Position numbers and translations under genes: made by a program | In this document: one piece after another, positions 10,200 to 19,800 of the stretch | How positions within the stretch are numbered: the stretch's first letter is position 1 | Layout of the letters: every line of letters begins with the position of its first letter | Notes under the pieces: generated by a model | Told to the model about the DNA's origin: nothing | The model's database searches: none | The model's input: only the letters and a program-made list of their open reading frames with translations | Source: Clostridia bacterium | Lineage (GTDB): Bacteria > Bacillota > Clostridia > Oscillospirales > CAG-272 | Assembly: GCA_017472695.1 (NCBI GenBank) | Contig: JAFUOQ010000013.1 | Location: 62,001-126,000 of the forward strand | Length of the DNA stretch: 64,000 nucleotides | Direction of reading: 5' to 3'

Positions 10200-10376
10200 A
10201 TGGCAGAAATTAGAGTTAAAGAAAATGAATCACTCGACAGTGCACTTCGCAGATTTAAGCGCCAATGTGCAAGATCCGGAGTTCTTCAAGAGCTTCGCAA
10301 GAGAGAGCATTACGAAAAGCCAAGCGTAAAGAGAAAGAAAAAGTCTGAGGCTGCAAGAAAGCGCAAATTTAAATAA
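10200..10376 (+). CDS. rpsU: Ribosomal protein bS21
   Basis: Small-subunit protein S21 of 58 residues, located near the anti-Shine-Dalgarno end of 16S rRNA. It starts [20 protein letters not shown], is highly basic, and ends in a lysine/arginine-rich tail ([15 protein letters not shown]), all typical of the family. The start was set by the extended purine-rich ribosome binding site immediately upstream. It has its own promoter and terminator and so is a monocistronic unit. Confidence 0.97.
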   Translation: MAEIRVKENESLDSALRRFKRQCARSGVLQELRKREHYEKPSVKRKKKSEAARKRKFK

Positions 10377-10405
10377 TTTACTTCTTGTATTGTAAAAATT
10401 GCGAA

Positions 10406-10437
10406 TAAAAAAGGAATTCGTTTGAATTCCTTTTTTT
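10406..10437 (+). terminator. Intrinsic terminator of rpsU
   Basis: GGAATTC and GAATTCC pair around a short loop, flanked by an A-run and followed by seven T residues. It lies 30 bases after the rpsU stop. Confidence 0.9.
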
Positions 10438-10480
10438 ATGTAAAAATCAAAAAATAACACACTAAATTATCAATTTACTA

Positions 10481-10509
10481 TTTACAAATTGATTAAAATA
10501 TTGTATTAT
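10481..10509 (+). promoter_or_regulatory. Probable promoter of the pyrH operon
   Basis: TTTACA (10481-10486) and TATTAT (10504-10509) are 17 bases apart. The upstream ATG at 10489 falls inside this promoter, which supports the downstream TTG as the real pyrH start. Confidence 0.55.
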
Positions 10510-10551
10510 ATATATGATAATATTATTATTATAATGTTTAAGGAGCTTGCT

Positions 10552-11271
10552 TTGAAAAACCAGACACCAATTTATAAAAGAGTTTTGCTAAAATTGTCAG
10601 GCGAAGCTATTTCAAATGGCAAAGATGGCATTTTAAATTTCGATTATATTGAAAAAATCGCCTCTGTTATCAAAAAATGTATGGCTGAGGGAGTTCAATT
10701 TGGTATTATTGTAGGCGCAGGAAACATTTGGCGTGGTCGTAGCGGCGGCAAAATGGATCGTGTAAAGGCAGATCATATGGGTATGATGGCTACTTGCATC
10801 AATTCAATCGCACTTCAGGAGGCATTCATACGTTCTGGTATTGATACCGAGGTTATGACAGCTGTTGAAATGAGAGCATTTGCAAAGCCTTTTGTTAGAG
10901 ATGATGCAATAGAAGCATTAAATAATGGTAAGGTTGTTGTTTTTGGCGGTGGACTAGGAATTCCGTTTGTTTCAACTGATACAGCAGCTGTTGTAAGAGC
11001 AGCGGAAATTGGTGCAGATGTGGTTTTGATGGCAAAGAACATTGATGCTATTTATACTGCGGACCCACGTAAGGATAAAAATGCAGAAAAAATTTCAAAA
11101 ATTACATATAAAGAAATTTTGGCAAGAGGACTGCAGGCTATGGATTCAACAGCTACCTCTTTTGCTATGGACAACAATATATCAATCCACGTATTTGGAC
11201 TTAATGAATGTGAAAATATCTATAAAGTGATTATGGGTGCCGAAATGGGTACTATAGTAAAAGGAGAATAA
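10552..11271 (+). CDS. pyrH: UMP kinase
   Basis: Phosphorylates UMP to UDP in pyrimidine nucleotide synthesis and is usually a GTP-activated hexamer. Family motifs include LLKLSGEA near the N-terminus, GAGNIWRGR, and VLMAKNIDAIYTADPRKDK. I place the start at TTG 10552 because AAGGAG at 10540-10545 lies 6 bases ahead of it and the resulting 239 residues match the family. An in-frame ATG at 10489 would add 21 hydrophobic residues, has no ribosome binding site and lies in the promoter. The gene begins the pyrH-frr-uppS-cdsA-dxr-rseP-ispG group. Confidence 0.95.
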   Translation: MKNQTPIYKRVLLKLSGEAISNGKDGILNFDYIEKIASVIKKCMAEGVQFGIIVGAGNIWRGRSGGKMDRVKADHMGMMATCINSIALQEAFIRSGIDTEVMTAVEMRAFAKPFVRDDAIEALNNGKVVVFGGGLGIPFVSTDTAAVVRAAEIGADVVLMAKNIDAIYTADPRKDKNAEKISKITYKEILARGLQAMDSTATSFAMDNNISIHVFGLNECENIYKVIMGAEMGTIVKGE

Positions 11272-11273
11272 AT

Positions 11274-11828
11274 ATGAAACTCGACACAAAAGAATTTGAA
11301 GTGAAAATGAAAAAATCCATTGAATCATATGAAAGAGAGCTTGATACTGTTAGAGCTGGTCGAGCAAATCCTAATGTTCTTTCAAGAATCAGCGTAGATT
11401 ACTATGGTTCTCCAACACCAATTAACCAAATCGGTTCAATTACAGTTCCAGATGCTAGAACTATCGTTATTCAACCTTGGGATTCAACTACTTTAAAAGG
11501 AATTGAAAAGGCAATTCTGTCTTCTGATATTGGAATTACACCTGCTAATGATGGTAAGGTTATTAGACTTGTGTTCCCACAACTTACTGAAGACCGCAGA
11601 AAAGAGCTTAAAAAGCAAGTTTCAAAGCTTGGCGAGGATGCAAAGGTTGCTATTCGTAATATTAGACGTGATGCTATGGATAAATCTAAAGATATGAAGA
11701 AAAATTCTGAAATGACTGAGGATGAACAAAAGATTTCAGATAAGAACGTACAAGATCTTACAGATAAATACATCAAAGAAGTAGATATTATTACTGCTGC
11801 TAAAGAAAAAGAGATAATGGAAATATAA
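11274..11828 (+). CDS. frr: Ribosome recycling factor
   Basis: RRF splits post-termination 70S ribosomes together with EF-G. The 184 residues include the conserved TVRAGRANP segment near residue 24, then VDYYGSPTPINQIGSITVPDARTI split over the middle domain. The C-terminal three-helix bundle ends at EKEIMEI. It begins 2 bases after pyrH with a strong AAAGGAG site, so the two are cotranscribed, as in most Firmicutes. Confidence 0.98.
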   Translation: MKLDTKEFEVKMKKSIESYERELDTVRAGRANPNVLSRISVDYYGSPTPINQIGSITVPDARTIVIQPWDSTTLKGIEKAILSSDIGITPANDGKVIRLVFPQLTEDRRKELKKQVSKLGEDAKVAIRNIRRDAMDKSKDMKKNSEMTEDEQKISDKNVQDLTDKYIKEVDIITAAKEKEIMEI

Positions 11829-11831
11829 AAT

Positions 11832-11866
11832 TTAGGGCTACCAATAATAATATTGAGTAGCCCTAA
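11832..11866 (+). other. Perfect 10-bp hairpin between frr and uppS
   Basis: TTAGGGCTAC (11832-11841) pairs perfectly with GTAGCCCTAA (11857-11866) around a 15-base AT-rich loop. Only TTTC follows, so it is a weak terminator at best; partial attenuation or an mRNA processing or stability element is possible. Confidence 0.6.
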
Positions 11867-11888
11867 TTTCAGCAATTTGGAGCACGAT

Positions 11889-12605
11889 ATGTTTTCTAAG
11901 AAACAAAAAAATGTAATAATTGATGATCGTCTCAAGCACATTGCGTTCATTATGGATGGCAATGGCAGATGGGCGAAAAAAAGATTGCTTCCAAGAATGG
12001 TGGGACACAAGTACGGTGCGCAAAATTTCAAAAATATTGTTAAATATTGCTTTGAAATGGGAATTGAATCCGTTACTACTTATGCGTTTTCAACAGAGAA
12101 CTGGTCAAGACCTCAAGCAGAAATAGATTCTATAATTAATTTGCTTAAAGAATATATTGAGGTTGTTAAACAAGAGGAAAAGGTTAGAATAATATTTATT
12201 GGTGATAAGTCAAATCTTCCTTCTGATTTGGCTAGAATTATGATTGAAGCTGAAGAAATAACAATGGGAAGAGAAAAAAAGCTTTACATAGCATTTAACT
12301 ATGGTGGTCGTGCTGAAATTGTTAATGCTTGTAATTCTTTGATAGCCGAAGGTAAGACAAAAGTCACTGAAAGTGATATTTCATCCCATATGTACACAGC
12401 CGAAGCCCCAGACCCTGATTTGATTATACGTACGGCTGGAGAGTATCGTATATCTAACTTCCTTTTGTGGCAATGTGCATATTCGGAGTTTTATTTTGCA
12501 GAAGTGTTTTGGCCTGATTTTGACAAAAAAGAGTTAATGAAGGCAATAGAGAATTTTTATACTCGCAAAAGAAGGTTTGGCGGGTTGAATAAAGACGAGG
12601 AATAA
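11889..12605 (+). CDS. uppS: Undecaprenyl diphosphate synthase (cis-prenyltransferase)
   Basis: Condenses isopentenyl diphosphate units onto farnesyl diphosphate to make the lipid carrier for peptidoglycan and other wall polymers. The catalytic FIMDGNGRWAKKR block is near the N-terminus, and RTAGEYRISNFLLWQ near the C-terminus is the IPP-binding region. The start ATG 11889 is preceded by GGAG at the right distance and gives 238 residues. A TTG at 11853 is in frame but lies inside the hairpin after frr and has no ribosome binding site. cdsA follows after 2 bases. Confidence 0.97.
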   Translation: MFSKKQKNVIIDDRLKHIAFIMDGNGRWAKKRLLPRMVGHKYGAQNFKNIVKYCFEMGIESVTTYAFSTENWSRPQAEIDSIINLLKEYIEVVKQEEKVRIIFIGDKSNLPSDLARIMIEAEEITMGREKKLYIAFNYGGRAEIVNACNSLIAEGKTKVTESDISSHMYTAEAPDPDLIIRTAGEYRISNFLLWQCAYSEFYFAEVFWPDFDKKELMKAIENFYTRKRRFGGLNKDEE

Positions 12606-12607
12606 TA

Positions 12608-13468
12608 ATGAAGAAAAGAGTCATAACCGGCATTGTTGCCTTATGTGTGTTTGCGCCTGTGTGCATTTTTTCTGGCACTTGGTTTTTCGGAGTGGCCTTT
12701 GGAATAATATCGTTAGTTGGCGTATTCGAAATGGCGAAATGTCTTGGATTAAAAAAGAATTTTGCTTTGACAATACCAATGTATTTAGCATCACTTGGAT
12801 TGCCAATATTAAGATACCTTATTTATATGCAAGGGATTTCAAAGCCTAATTCTGTTTTTTTGCGTTATGCAATGATAACCGCATTCATTTTGTTGATCTA
12901 TTCACTTGCTTATATAATGTTTGGAAAAAACAAGAAGAATATTTCTGATGTACTAACATTTTATGCATTATCAGTATATACAATTGGATGCTTTTCATCT
13001 GTAGTTATGGTTAGATTTACAGGTACAGAGCTCCATAAGGATATTGGTGCTTATATGTACTTGCTAATATTTATTTCAGCTTGGGTTTGCGATACATTTG
13101 CTTATTTTGTTGGTAGATTACTTGGTAAGCACAAGTTAATTCCCGAAATTAGCCCTAAAAAGACTGTTGAAGGTGCAATAGGAGGAATTGTATTTACCTT
13201 TATTGCCCTTGTTGGTTATTGGTGCATTGTTAATTTTGCATTTGGATACGAAGGATTATCTATTATACATATTTGTATTTTAGGTGTTGTTTTACCTATC
13301 GTTTCACAAATTGGCGACTTAATTGCTTCAAGCATCAAAAGACAGTACAACATAAAGGATTTTGGAAATGTGTTTCCTGGTCATGGTGGAGTTTTAGATA
13401 GGTTTGATAGCGCTATGCTGGTTGCACCGGTTCTTTGCTTCACCAATGCGATAATATTCTTATTTTAA
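12608..13468 (+). CDS. cdsA: Phosphatidate cytidylyltransferase
   Basis: Integral membrane enzyme that makes CDP-diacylglycerol from phosphatidate and CTP, the branch point of phospholipid synthesis. It has 286 residues with about eight hydrophobic segments. The C-terminal signature is clear: SPKKTVEGAIGG at about residues 180-191, then SSIKRQYNIKDFG and PGHGGVLDRFDS. It lies 2 bases after uppS in the standard uppS-cdsA-dxr-rseP order. Confidence 0.96.
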   Translation: MKKRVITGIVALCVFAPVCIFSGTWFFGVAFGIISLVGVFEMAKCLGLKKNFALTIPMYLASLGLPILRYLIYMQGISKPNSVFLRYAMITAFILLIYSLAYIMFGKNKKNISDVLTFYALSVYTIGCFSSVVMVRFTGTELHKDIGAYMYLLIFISAWVCDTFAYFVGRLLGKHKLIPEISPKKTVEGAIGGIVFTFIALVGYWCIVNFAFGYEGLSIIHICILGVVLPIVSQIGDLIASSIKRQYNIKDFGNVFPGHGGVLDRFDSAMLVAPVLCFTNAIIFLF

Positions 13469-13479
13469 GGATTTCTAAA

Positions 13480-14646
13480 ATGAATAATGAAAATAGAACC
13501 ATTGCGATTCTTGGCTCTACAGGCTCTGTTGGTCAGCAGAGTGTAGAGATAGCAGAGCATTTAAATTTACGCGTTGATTTCCTAACGGCATCATCTTCGG
13601 TTGAAATTATTGAAGCTCAAGCGAGAAAATTAAATCCTAAAGCATGCGTTTTAACCAATATAGAATCAGCAAAGCTTTTAAAGACAAAGCTTGCAGATAC
13701 ATCGATAAGGGTTTATGCCGGAGAAGAAAGCTCTTTAAGTGTTATAAGAGAAAGTAATGCAGATGTCGCAGTCAATGCTATCAGTGGTTTTTCTGGACTC
13801 GCACCTGCCATTGCTTGTGCTGAAAGTGGCAAGCGATTAGCTATGTCAAACAAAGAGGCAATAGTTATAGCGTATAAGTTTTTTAATGAAGCGATTGTTA
13901 AAAATAATGCCGAACTTATCCCTGTCGATAGTGAGCATAGTGCTATCTTTCAGTGCTTACAGGGAAGAGCAAATAACGACATTAAAAGAATAATTTTAAC
14001 CTCATCAGGTGGACCATTTAGACATAAAAAGATTAATGAGCTGTCAAGCATAACTGCAAAGGATGCACTAGCTCATCCAACCTGGAAAATGGGTGCGAAG
14101 ATTACAGTAGATAGTGCGTCACTTATGAACAAAGGCTTTGAGGTTATTGAAGCGGTTAGATTGTTTAAGGTTTTACCCGAACAGATAAAGGTTGTGGTTC
14201 ATCCACAAAGTATAATGCATTCAGCTGTTGAATACAATGATAATAGCGTGATTGCACAGATGGGCGCACCTGATATGCGTACGTGTATTCAATACGCAAT
14301 AACTTATCCACAGAGACGTGAGGCTTTAGCTAGTTCTCTTGATTTTGCTAAAATTTCAAGCCTTACATTTGAAGAGCCAGACGTTGAGACATTTTCACTC
14401 TTGAAGCTTGCATATTATTCAATAGAGCAGGACGGTCTTATTCCTGCTGTGCTTAATGCGTCAGACGAGATAGCGGTTAAGTATTTTCTTGAGGATAAAA
14501 TTAAATTTACTGATATTTTCAAAATTGTTGAGAGCGTTGTTGCAGGATATAAAAATATTGAAAATCCAGTCCTTGATGACATTATCAATGCAGATAAGGA
14601 AGCGAGGATATTAACGCACGAGTGCGTCAAATTATATCAAAAATAG
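13480..14646 (+). CDS. dxr: 1-deoxy-D-xylulose 5-phosphate reductoisomerase
   Basis: Second enzyme of the MEP isoprenoid pathway; it rearranges and reduces DXP to MEP with NADPH. The NADPH-binding AILGSTGSVGQQS is at the N-terminus. The catalytic and metal region includes LAMSNKEAIV, PVDSEHSAIFQCL and a later VDSASLMNKGFEVIEA. I set the start at ATG 13480, preceded by AAGGA, giving 388 residues. An upstream in-frame ATG at 13435 lies inside cdsA and would add residues foreign to the family. Confidence 0.97.
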   Translation: MNNENRTIAILGSTGSVGQQSVEIAEHLNLRVDFLTASSSVEIIEAQARKLNPKACVLTNIESAKLLKTKLADTSIRVYAGEESSLSVIRESNADVAVNAISGFSGLAPAIACAESGKRLAMSNKEAIVIAYKFFNEAIVKNNAELIPVDSEHSAIFQCLQGRANNDIKRIILTSSGGPFRHKKINELSSITAKDALAHPTWKMGAKITVDSASLMNKGFEVIEAVRLFKVLPEQIKVVVHPQSIMHSAVEYNDNSVIAQMGAPDMRTCIQYAITYPQRREALASSLDFAKISSLTFEEPDVETFSLLKLAYYSIEQDGLIPAVLNASDEIAVKYFLEDKIKFTDIFKIVESVVAGYKNIENPVLDDIINADKEARILTHECVKLYQK

Positions 14647-14691
14647 TCTTCACGGCACGTCATTTGAACATTCTTAAATAAAGAGGTAAAA

Positions 14692-15717
14692 ATGATAGTT
14701 TTATATATTTTACTTGCACTTTTAGTGTTTGGAGCTATGATTTTCTTTCATGAGCTTGGGCACTTCACATTTGCAAAAATATTTAAAGTAGCAATTAATG
14801 AGTTTTCATTGGGAATGGGTCCTAAAGTCATTTCTAAAAAAGGCAAGGATGGAGTTACTTATTCTTTGCGTCTTTTTCCCATAGGTGGATATGTTTCTAT
14901 GGCTGGAGAAGACGAGGAGAGCGATGATCCAAATGCTTATGATAAAAAGCCTGCATATCAGCGCTTTATTATAGTTGTTGCGGGTGCTACTATGAATATT
15001 TTAATTGCCATTGTAATTGTGTTCTTGTTAACACTTACAACATCTAAATTTGGTACAACAATTGTTGCCGAGCTAGAAGAGTCATCCAATTTAGAAAATA
15101 GTCTTATGGTTGGAGATGAAATTGTTAAGGTTGGAAAAACCTCTGTCTCTACCATTGACGAATTAAGCTATGAAATCATGTATAATGGCTATGAGCCGCT
15201 AGATATAACAGTAATTAGAAATGACGAAAAAATAGTTTTAAAAGATGTTCAGTTCCCGACATTTGACCAAGACGGCGAAACCTTTGGAAAGATGAATTTT
15301 AAGGTAAAGGGAGAAGGTAGGAGCTTTACAACTGTTATTAAAAACACCTTCCATACATCATTATCGACAATTAGGATGATATGGGATTCATTATTTGGAC
15401 TTTTGACTGGTAGATTTGGTATAAATCAAGTATCAGGACCAATAGGTGTCACTGGTGCTATGGTTGAGGTGGTCCAATATGGACCAAGACAGTTTTTTTA
15501 TATGGTGGCAGTAATATCCATGAATTTAGGCGTTTTCAACCTTTTGCCAATTCCAGCACTTGATGGTGGTACACTTTTATTTACTGGAATAGAAATGATA
15601 TTTAAAAAGCGTTTGCCACAAAAGGTTGAGCACTATATTAAATTTATTGGTTTGGTGCTACTATTAGCATTAGTAGTTTTTGTTTCAATAAAGGATGTTA
15701 TTACTCTAATACTATGA
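14692..15717 (+). CDS. rseP: Site-2 intramembrane metalloprotease RseP/RasP
   Basis: Zinc protease that cleaves within membrane helices, usually anti-sigma factors and remnant signal peptides. The HExxH motif reads FFHELGHF in the first membrane segment (about residues 19-26). A PDZ-like region lies at about residues 105-190, and the second active-site motif NLLPIPALDGG near 280 provides the aspartate ligand. At 341 residues the length is somewhat short but within the range of the family. It follows dxr by 45 bases with GAGG ahead of the ATG. Confidence 0.95.
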   Translation: MIVLYILLALLVFGAMIFFHELGHFTFAKIFKVAINEFSLGMGPKVISKKGKDGVTYSLRLFPIGGYVSMAGEDEESDDPNAYDKKPAYQRFIIVVAGATMNILIAIVIVFLLTLTTSKFGTTIVAELEESSNLENSLMVGDEIVKVGKTSVSTIDELSYEIMYNGYEPLDITVIRNDEKIVLKDVQFPTFDQDGETFGKMNFKVKGEGRSFTTVIKNTFHTSLSTIRMIWDSLFGLLTGRFGINQVSGPIGVTGAMVEVVQYGPRQFFYMVAVISMNLGVFNLLPIPALDGGTLLFTGIEMIFKKRLPQKVEHYIKFIGLVLLLALVVFVSIKDVITLIL

Positions 15718-15724
15718 GGACGAT

Positions 15725-16810
15725 ATGAAGTATAACGAAATCAGAAGAAAAACCAAAGAAATTAGAATTAAAGACAGCGTTATAGGTGGAAATTCTGACA
15801 TATTAATACAGTCGATGACAAACACCAATACACTTGATAAAGAATCAACGTTTAATCAAATTCTTGATCTACAAAATGCAGGATGTGATGTTGTAAGAAT
15901 TACCATTCCTACAATTGAGGCCGCTAATACAATTAAGTTCTTAAAGGATCGTGGTGTTAAAATTCCTGTAGTTGCTGATATTCATTTTGATTATCGTATT
16001 GCACTTGAGTGTGTTAAAATGGGCGTTGACAAAATTAGGATTAATCCAGGAAACATTGGCGAAGACTGGAAGGTTAAAGAGGTTACAGAGGCTTGTAAAT
16101 ATTCCGGAATTCCTATAAGAATAGGTGTTAATGGCGGTTCTTTAGAAAAGCATATACTTGAAAAGTATTCTTTTCCTTCTGCTAAGGCTCTAGCAGAAAG
16201 CGCTTTTTACCATGTTGAGCTATTAGAAAAATTTGGTTTTTATGATACAGTTATATCTGTTAAATCATCTGATGTGAGAAACATGATTGAAGCGAATAGA
16301 ATAATTGCACAAAATTGTGATTATCCCATACATTTGGGTGTTACAGAGGCAGGAGATTCATACAGCGGATTAGTTAAAAGCTGTGTTGGTGTTGGCTCTC
16401 TCTTATGCGATGGAATTGGTGATACTATAAGAATTTCATTAACTGCAAACCCTGTCGAGGAAATTAAGGCAGGTAAAGAGCTTTTATCATCTGTTGGTTT
16501 TTACAATAAAGGTACTATACAAGTAGTTTCTTGTCCTACTTGTGGAAGAACAAAGATTAATTTAATTGAATTATCTGAAAAATTCAAGAGAGCTATTGAG
16601 AATATTTCCACTAATGGCAAAGATATTAAAATCGCATTAATGGGTTGCATTGTTAATGGTCCAGGCGAGGCAAAGGAATGTGATTTTGGTGTCGCAGGTG
16701 GTATTAACGAGGCTGTTTTGTTTAGACAAGGACAAATAGTTGGTAAAATTTCAGAAAATGATATTATTCCAACACTTTTAAAAGAAATAGAGAATTTTAA
16801 GAATAAATAA
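15725..16810 (+). CDS. ispG: (E)-4-hydroxy-3-methylbut-2-enyl-diphosphate synthase (GcpE)
   Basis: Iron-sulfur enzyme of the MEP pathway that converts MEcPP to HMBPP. The N-terminal TIM barrel contains IQSMTNT, VADIHFDYRIAL and KIRINPGNIG. The C-terminal 4Fe-4S domain has SCPTCGRTK and MGCIVNGPGEA, which provide the cluster cysteines and a conserved glutamate. The 361 residues match the short bacterial form. It closes the operon and is followed by a strong terminator. Confidence 0.98.
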   Translation: MKYNEIRRKTKEIRIKDSVIGGNSDILIQSMTNTNTLDKESTFNQILDLQNAGCDVVRITIPTIEAANTIKFLKDRGVKIPVVADIHFDYRIALECVKMGVDKIRINPGNIGEDWKVKEVTEACKYSGIPIRIGVNGGSLEKHILEKYSFPSAKALAESAFYHVELLEKFGFYDTVISVKSSDVRNMIEANRIIAQNCDYPIHLGVTEAGDSYSGLVKSCVGVGSLLCDGIGDTIRISLTANPVEEIKAGKELLSSVGFYNKGTIQVVSCPTCGRTKINLIELSEKFKRAIENISTNGKDIKIALMGCIVNGPGEAKECDFGVAGGINEAVLFRQGQIVGKISENDIIPTLLKEIENFKNK

Positions 16811-16815
16811 AAGAC

Positions 16816-16854
16816 AACTAATTCAAATGGTACCTTCTGTTTGAATTAGTTTTT
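16816..16854 (+). terminator. Intrinsic terminator after ispG
   Basis: A perfect 12-bp stem (AACTAATTCAAA with TTTGAATTAGTT) around a 12-base loop ends in a T-run. It separates the pyrH-ispG group from polC. Confidence 0.88.
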
Positions 16855-16872
16855 CTAACTAGAAAGGAGTAG

Positions 16873-19800
16873 ATGCGATATATGAATTTAGCACAAAGAT
16901 TTAAGAAATACACACCTTCAACCGAAATGCTTTCATTTATGGATTTTGAGGTTTTAAATACAAAGGCTGACGTTGAAAATCGTATTATTGAGGTTGTAGT
17001 TAGCTTCCCTTATATTGTATCTAAATCCACATTGTTTAGATTTGAGCAAGAAATTAAGAGTGCTTATGAGTTAAATCAAATGAAGATTGTTCCCTCATAT
17101 CCACCAGCTCTTTTTAATCAGTCTTATATGGACGAGCTTATTAAGGAAGCATATCGTGAAGGTCCGATTAGTAAGGGTTTCTTTCAAGATTATTCTGTTG
17201 AGTTTTCACTCGAAAAAATCGTAATCAAGGTCCCTTTTATAAGAGGCGGTATTGATTTACTTGATAATGGTCAAACAGGCAATATTATTTCAAAAATAAT
17301 AAACAGAGAGTTTGGACTTGATATTCCAGTATATATCGAGCAAAGAGAAGACTATAAGAAAAATGTTGAAATGTTTGAGTCTCAAAAATTAAATATTTTA
17401 AAGCATGCACTTGAAGAATATAAGGCTTCTCAATCAGCTCAACAAGCTCAAAAGGAAGACAATACTCCACAAAGAAGTGATTTTAAAAGGTCTAACTCGT
17501 TTAGTTCTGATGAAGTTAGCTTTGAAAACAATGGTACGACCATTAAGTGTGGACATACTGTTTTTGATATTTCTTCTAAAGAATATGTAACAGGTGGAGA
17601 AATTGAAATTAATAATGTTGTTCCTATTCGTAATTTAAGTGTAGGAATGCGCAATGTTTGTGTATTAGGCACTGTATTTGAAATAACAGAAAAGCAGGTA
17701 AAGCGTGGTACTATAACACTAATAAACATAGGAATTACTGATAAGGACTCATCTATTTACATAAAAATCAACGTTCCCACAGAAAAAAGAGCCGAGGAGC
17801 TTTCTTATTTTAAGAATGGATGTTCCTATGCAATAAAAGGTAATATCAAAATTGATGATTTTGATGGCGAGATATATTTGTCCTACACAGATATAAGCAA
17901 GATCGCTATTGTAAAAAGAATGGACAACGCTCCCGAAAAGAGAGTTGAGCTTCATCTGCATACAAAAATGTCGCAAATGGATGCAACCATAGACCCTGAA
18001 GAAATTGTTAAGCTTGCTAAAGAGTGGGGGCACAAAGCACTTGCAATTACAGACCATGGAAATGTTCAAGCGTTTCCACCCGTGATGCTCGCTTCAGAAA
18101 AAGTAGGAATGAAGATTATTTACGGAATGGAAGCTTATTTTGTAAATGATTCATCGAAATCTATTTATGGCGAAAAAATTACAAAATTTGACGAAGAGTT
18201 TTGTGTTTTCGACCTTGAAACAACAGGTTTGTCAAATATTAATGACAAAATCACAGAAATCGGTGCCGTTATCCTTAAAAATGGCGAAATAATTGAGCGA
18301 TATAATACATTTGTTAATCCTGAAAGAACAATTCCAGAGAGAATTGTTGAATTGACTGGAATTACAGATGAAATGGTCAAGGATGCAAGAAAAATTGATG
18401 AGGTTCTACCAGAATTTTTAAAATTCGTGGGAAACCGCACACTAGTTGCGCATAATGCAAACTTTGATGTTGGCTTTATTCGTCGAGCTTGCAATGACGC
18501 AGGTATTGACTTTAAATGTACTTATCTTGACACAGTTGCACTATCGAAGTTTATCAATCCAGAGCTTAAGAAGCATAAGCTTAATTCACTTGCAGATTAT
18601 TTTAATCTTGGTGAGTTTAACCATCACCGTGCTTGTGATGATGCAGAAATGCTTGCGAATGTTTTGGAATGTATGTTAGAAAAGCTTCGTGGAGAAGGAG
18701 TATACGATACTGCCGGCATCAATCATTTAATGAACAAAAATGCCGATCCTTTAACTATTCCATCTAATCATCAGATTATTTTAGTTAAGAATAAAACAGG
18801 CTTAAAGAACTTATATAAGCTTGTTTCTCATGGCTTTTTAGATTATTATAAGAGACATCCAAGAATACCCAAATCACTACTTGTAGAGCACAGAGAAGGC
18901 TTAATTATTGGCTCTGCTTGTGAAGCAGGAGAGCTATTCCAAGCTATTTTAGATAATAGAAGTGATGATGATGTCGAGCAAATTGCAGAATTTTATGATT
19001 ATTTGGAAATTCAACCAATTTGCAATAATATGTTTTTAATTGCAGAGGGTAAGGCTTCTAGTGTTGAAGATTTAAAGAATTTAAATAGAAGAATTGTTCA
19101 GCTTGGCGAAAAGCTTGGTAAGCCAGTTGTTGCTACCTGTGATGCTCACTTTATTAATAAAGAGGACGAAATTACAAGAAAAATATTATTATCGGGTCAA
19201 AAATATAAAGATGCTGACAATGATACTGGTATTTACTTCCGCACAACCGAAGAAATGCTCAAGGAATTTGAGTATTTAGGAGAAGAAAAGGCTTACGAGG
19301 TTGTAGTAACTAACACCAACAAAATAGCTGATATGATCGACTATGATGCAATAAGACCTTTCCCTAAAGGCACTTTTACTCCAAATATGGATGGCGCAGA
19401 GGACGATCTAAAGAATATGTGCTGGGATCGTGCAAAAAGCATGTATGAATTTGAAGGTCAAATTCCTGAGGTTGTATCTCAAAGACTAGAAAAGGAGCTT
19501 ACATCAATTATTCAAAACGGCTTTGCCGTGCTATATATGATCGCTCAGAAGCTCGTTTATTATAGTGAAAGCCTCGGATATTTGGTTGGTTCGCGTGGTT
19601 CTGTTGGCTCGTCATTTGTTGCTACTATGGCTGGCATTTCGGAGGTTAATCCGCTTCAACCTCACTACAGATGTCCTAATTGCCGTTATAGTGAATTTAT
19701 TACTGATGGTAGTGTTGGTTCTGGATTTGACTTGCCGGATAAGAATTGTCCACATTGTGGTACAAAGCTGGCACAAGATGGGCACGATATTCCTTTTGAA

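Noticed and set aside
10489..10551. Upstream ATG as the pyrH start
   Set aside because: It lies inside the promoter, has no ribosome binding site, and adds residues foreign to UMP kinases; TTG 10552 has AAGGAG at 6 bases.
11471..12031. Minus-strand ORF of 186 codons over frr and uppS
   Set aside because: It spans two well-supported plus-strand genes and the hairpin between them, has no ribosome binding site, and reads as low-complexity.
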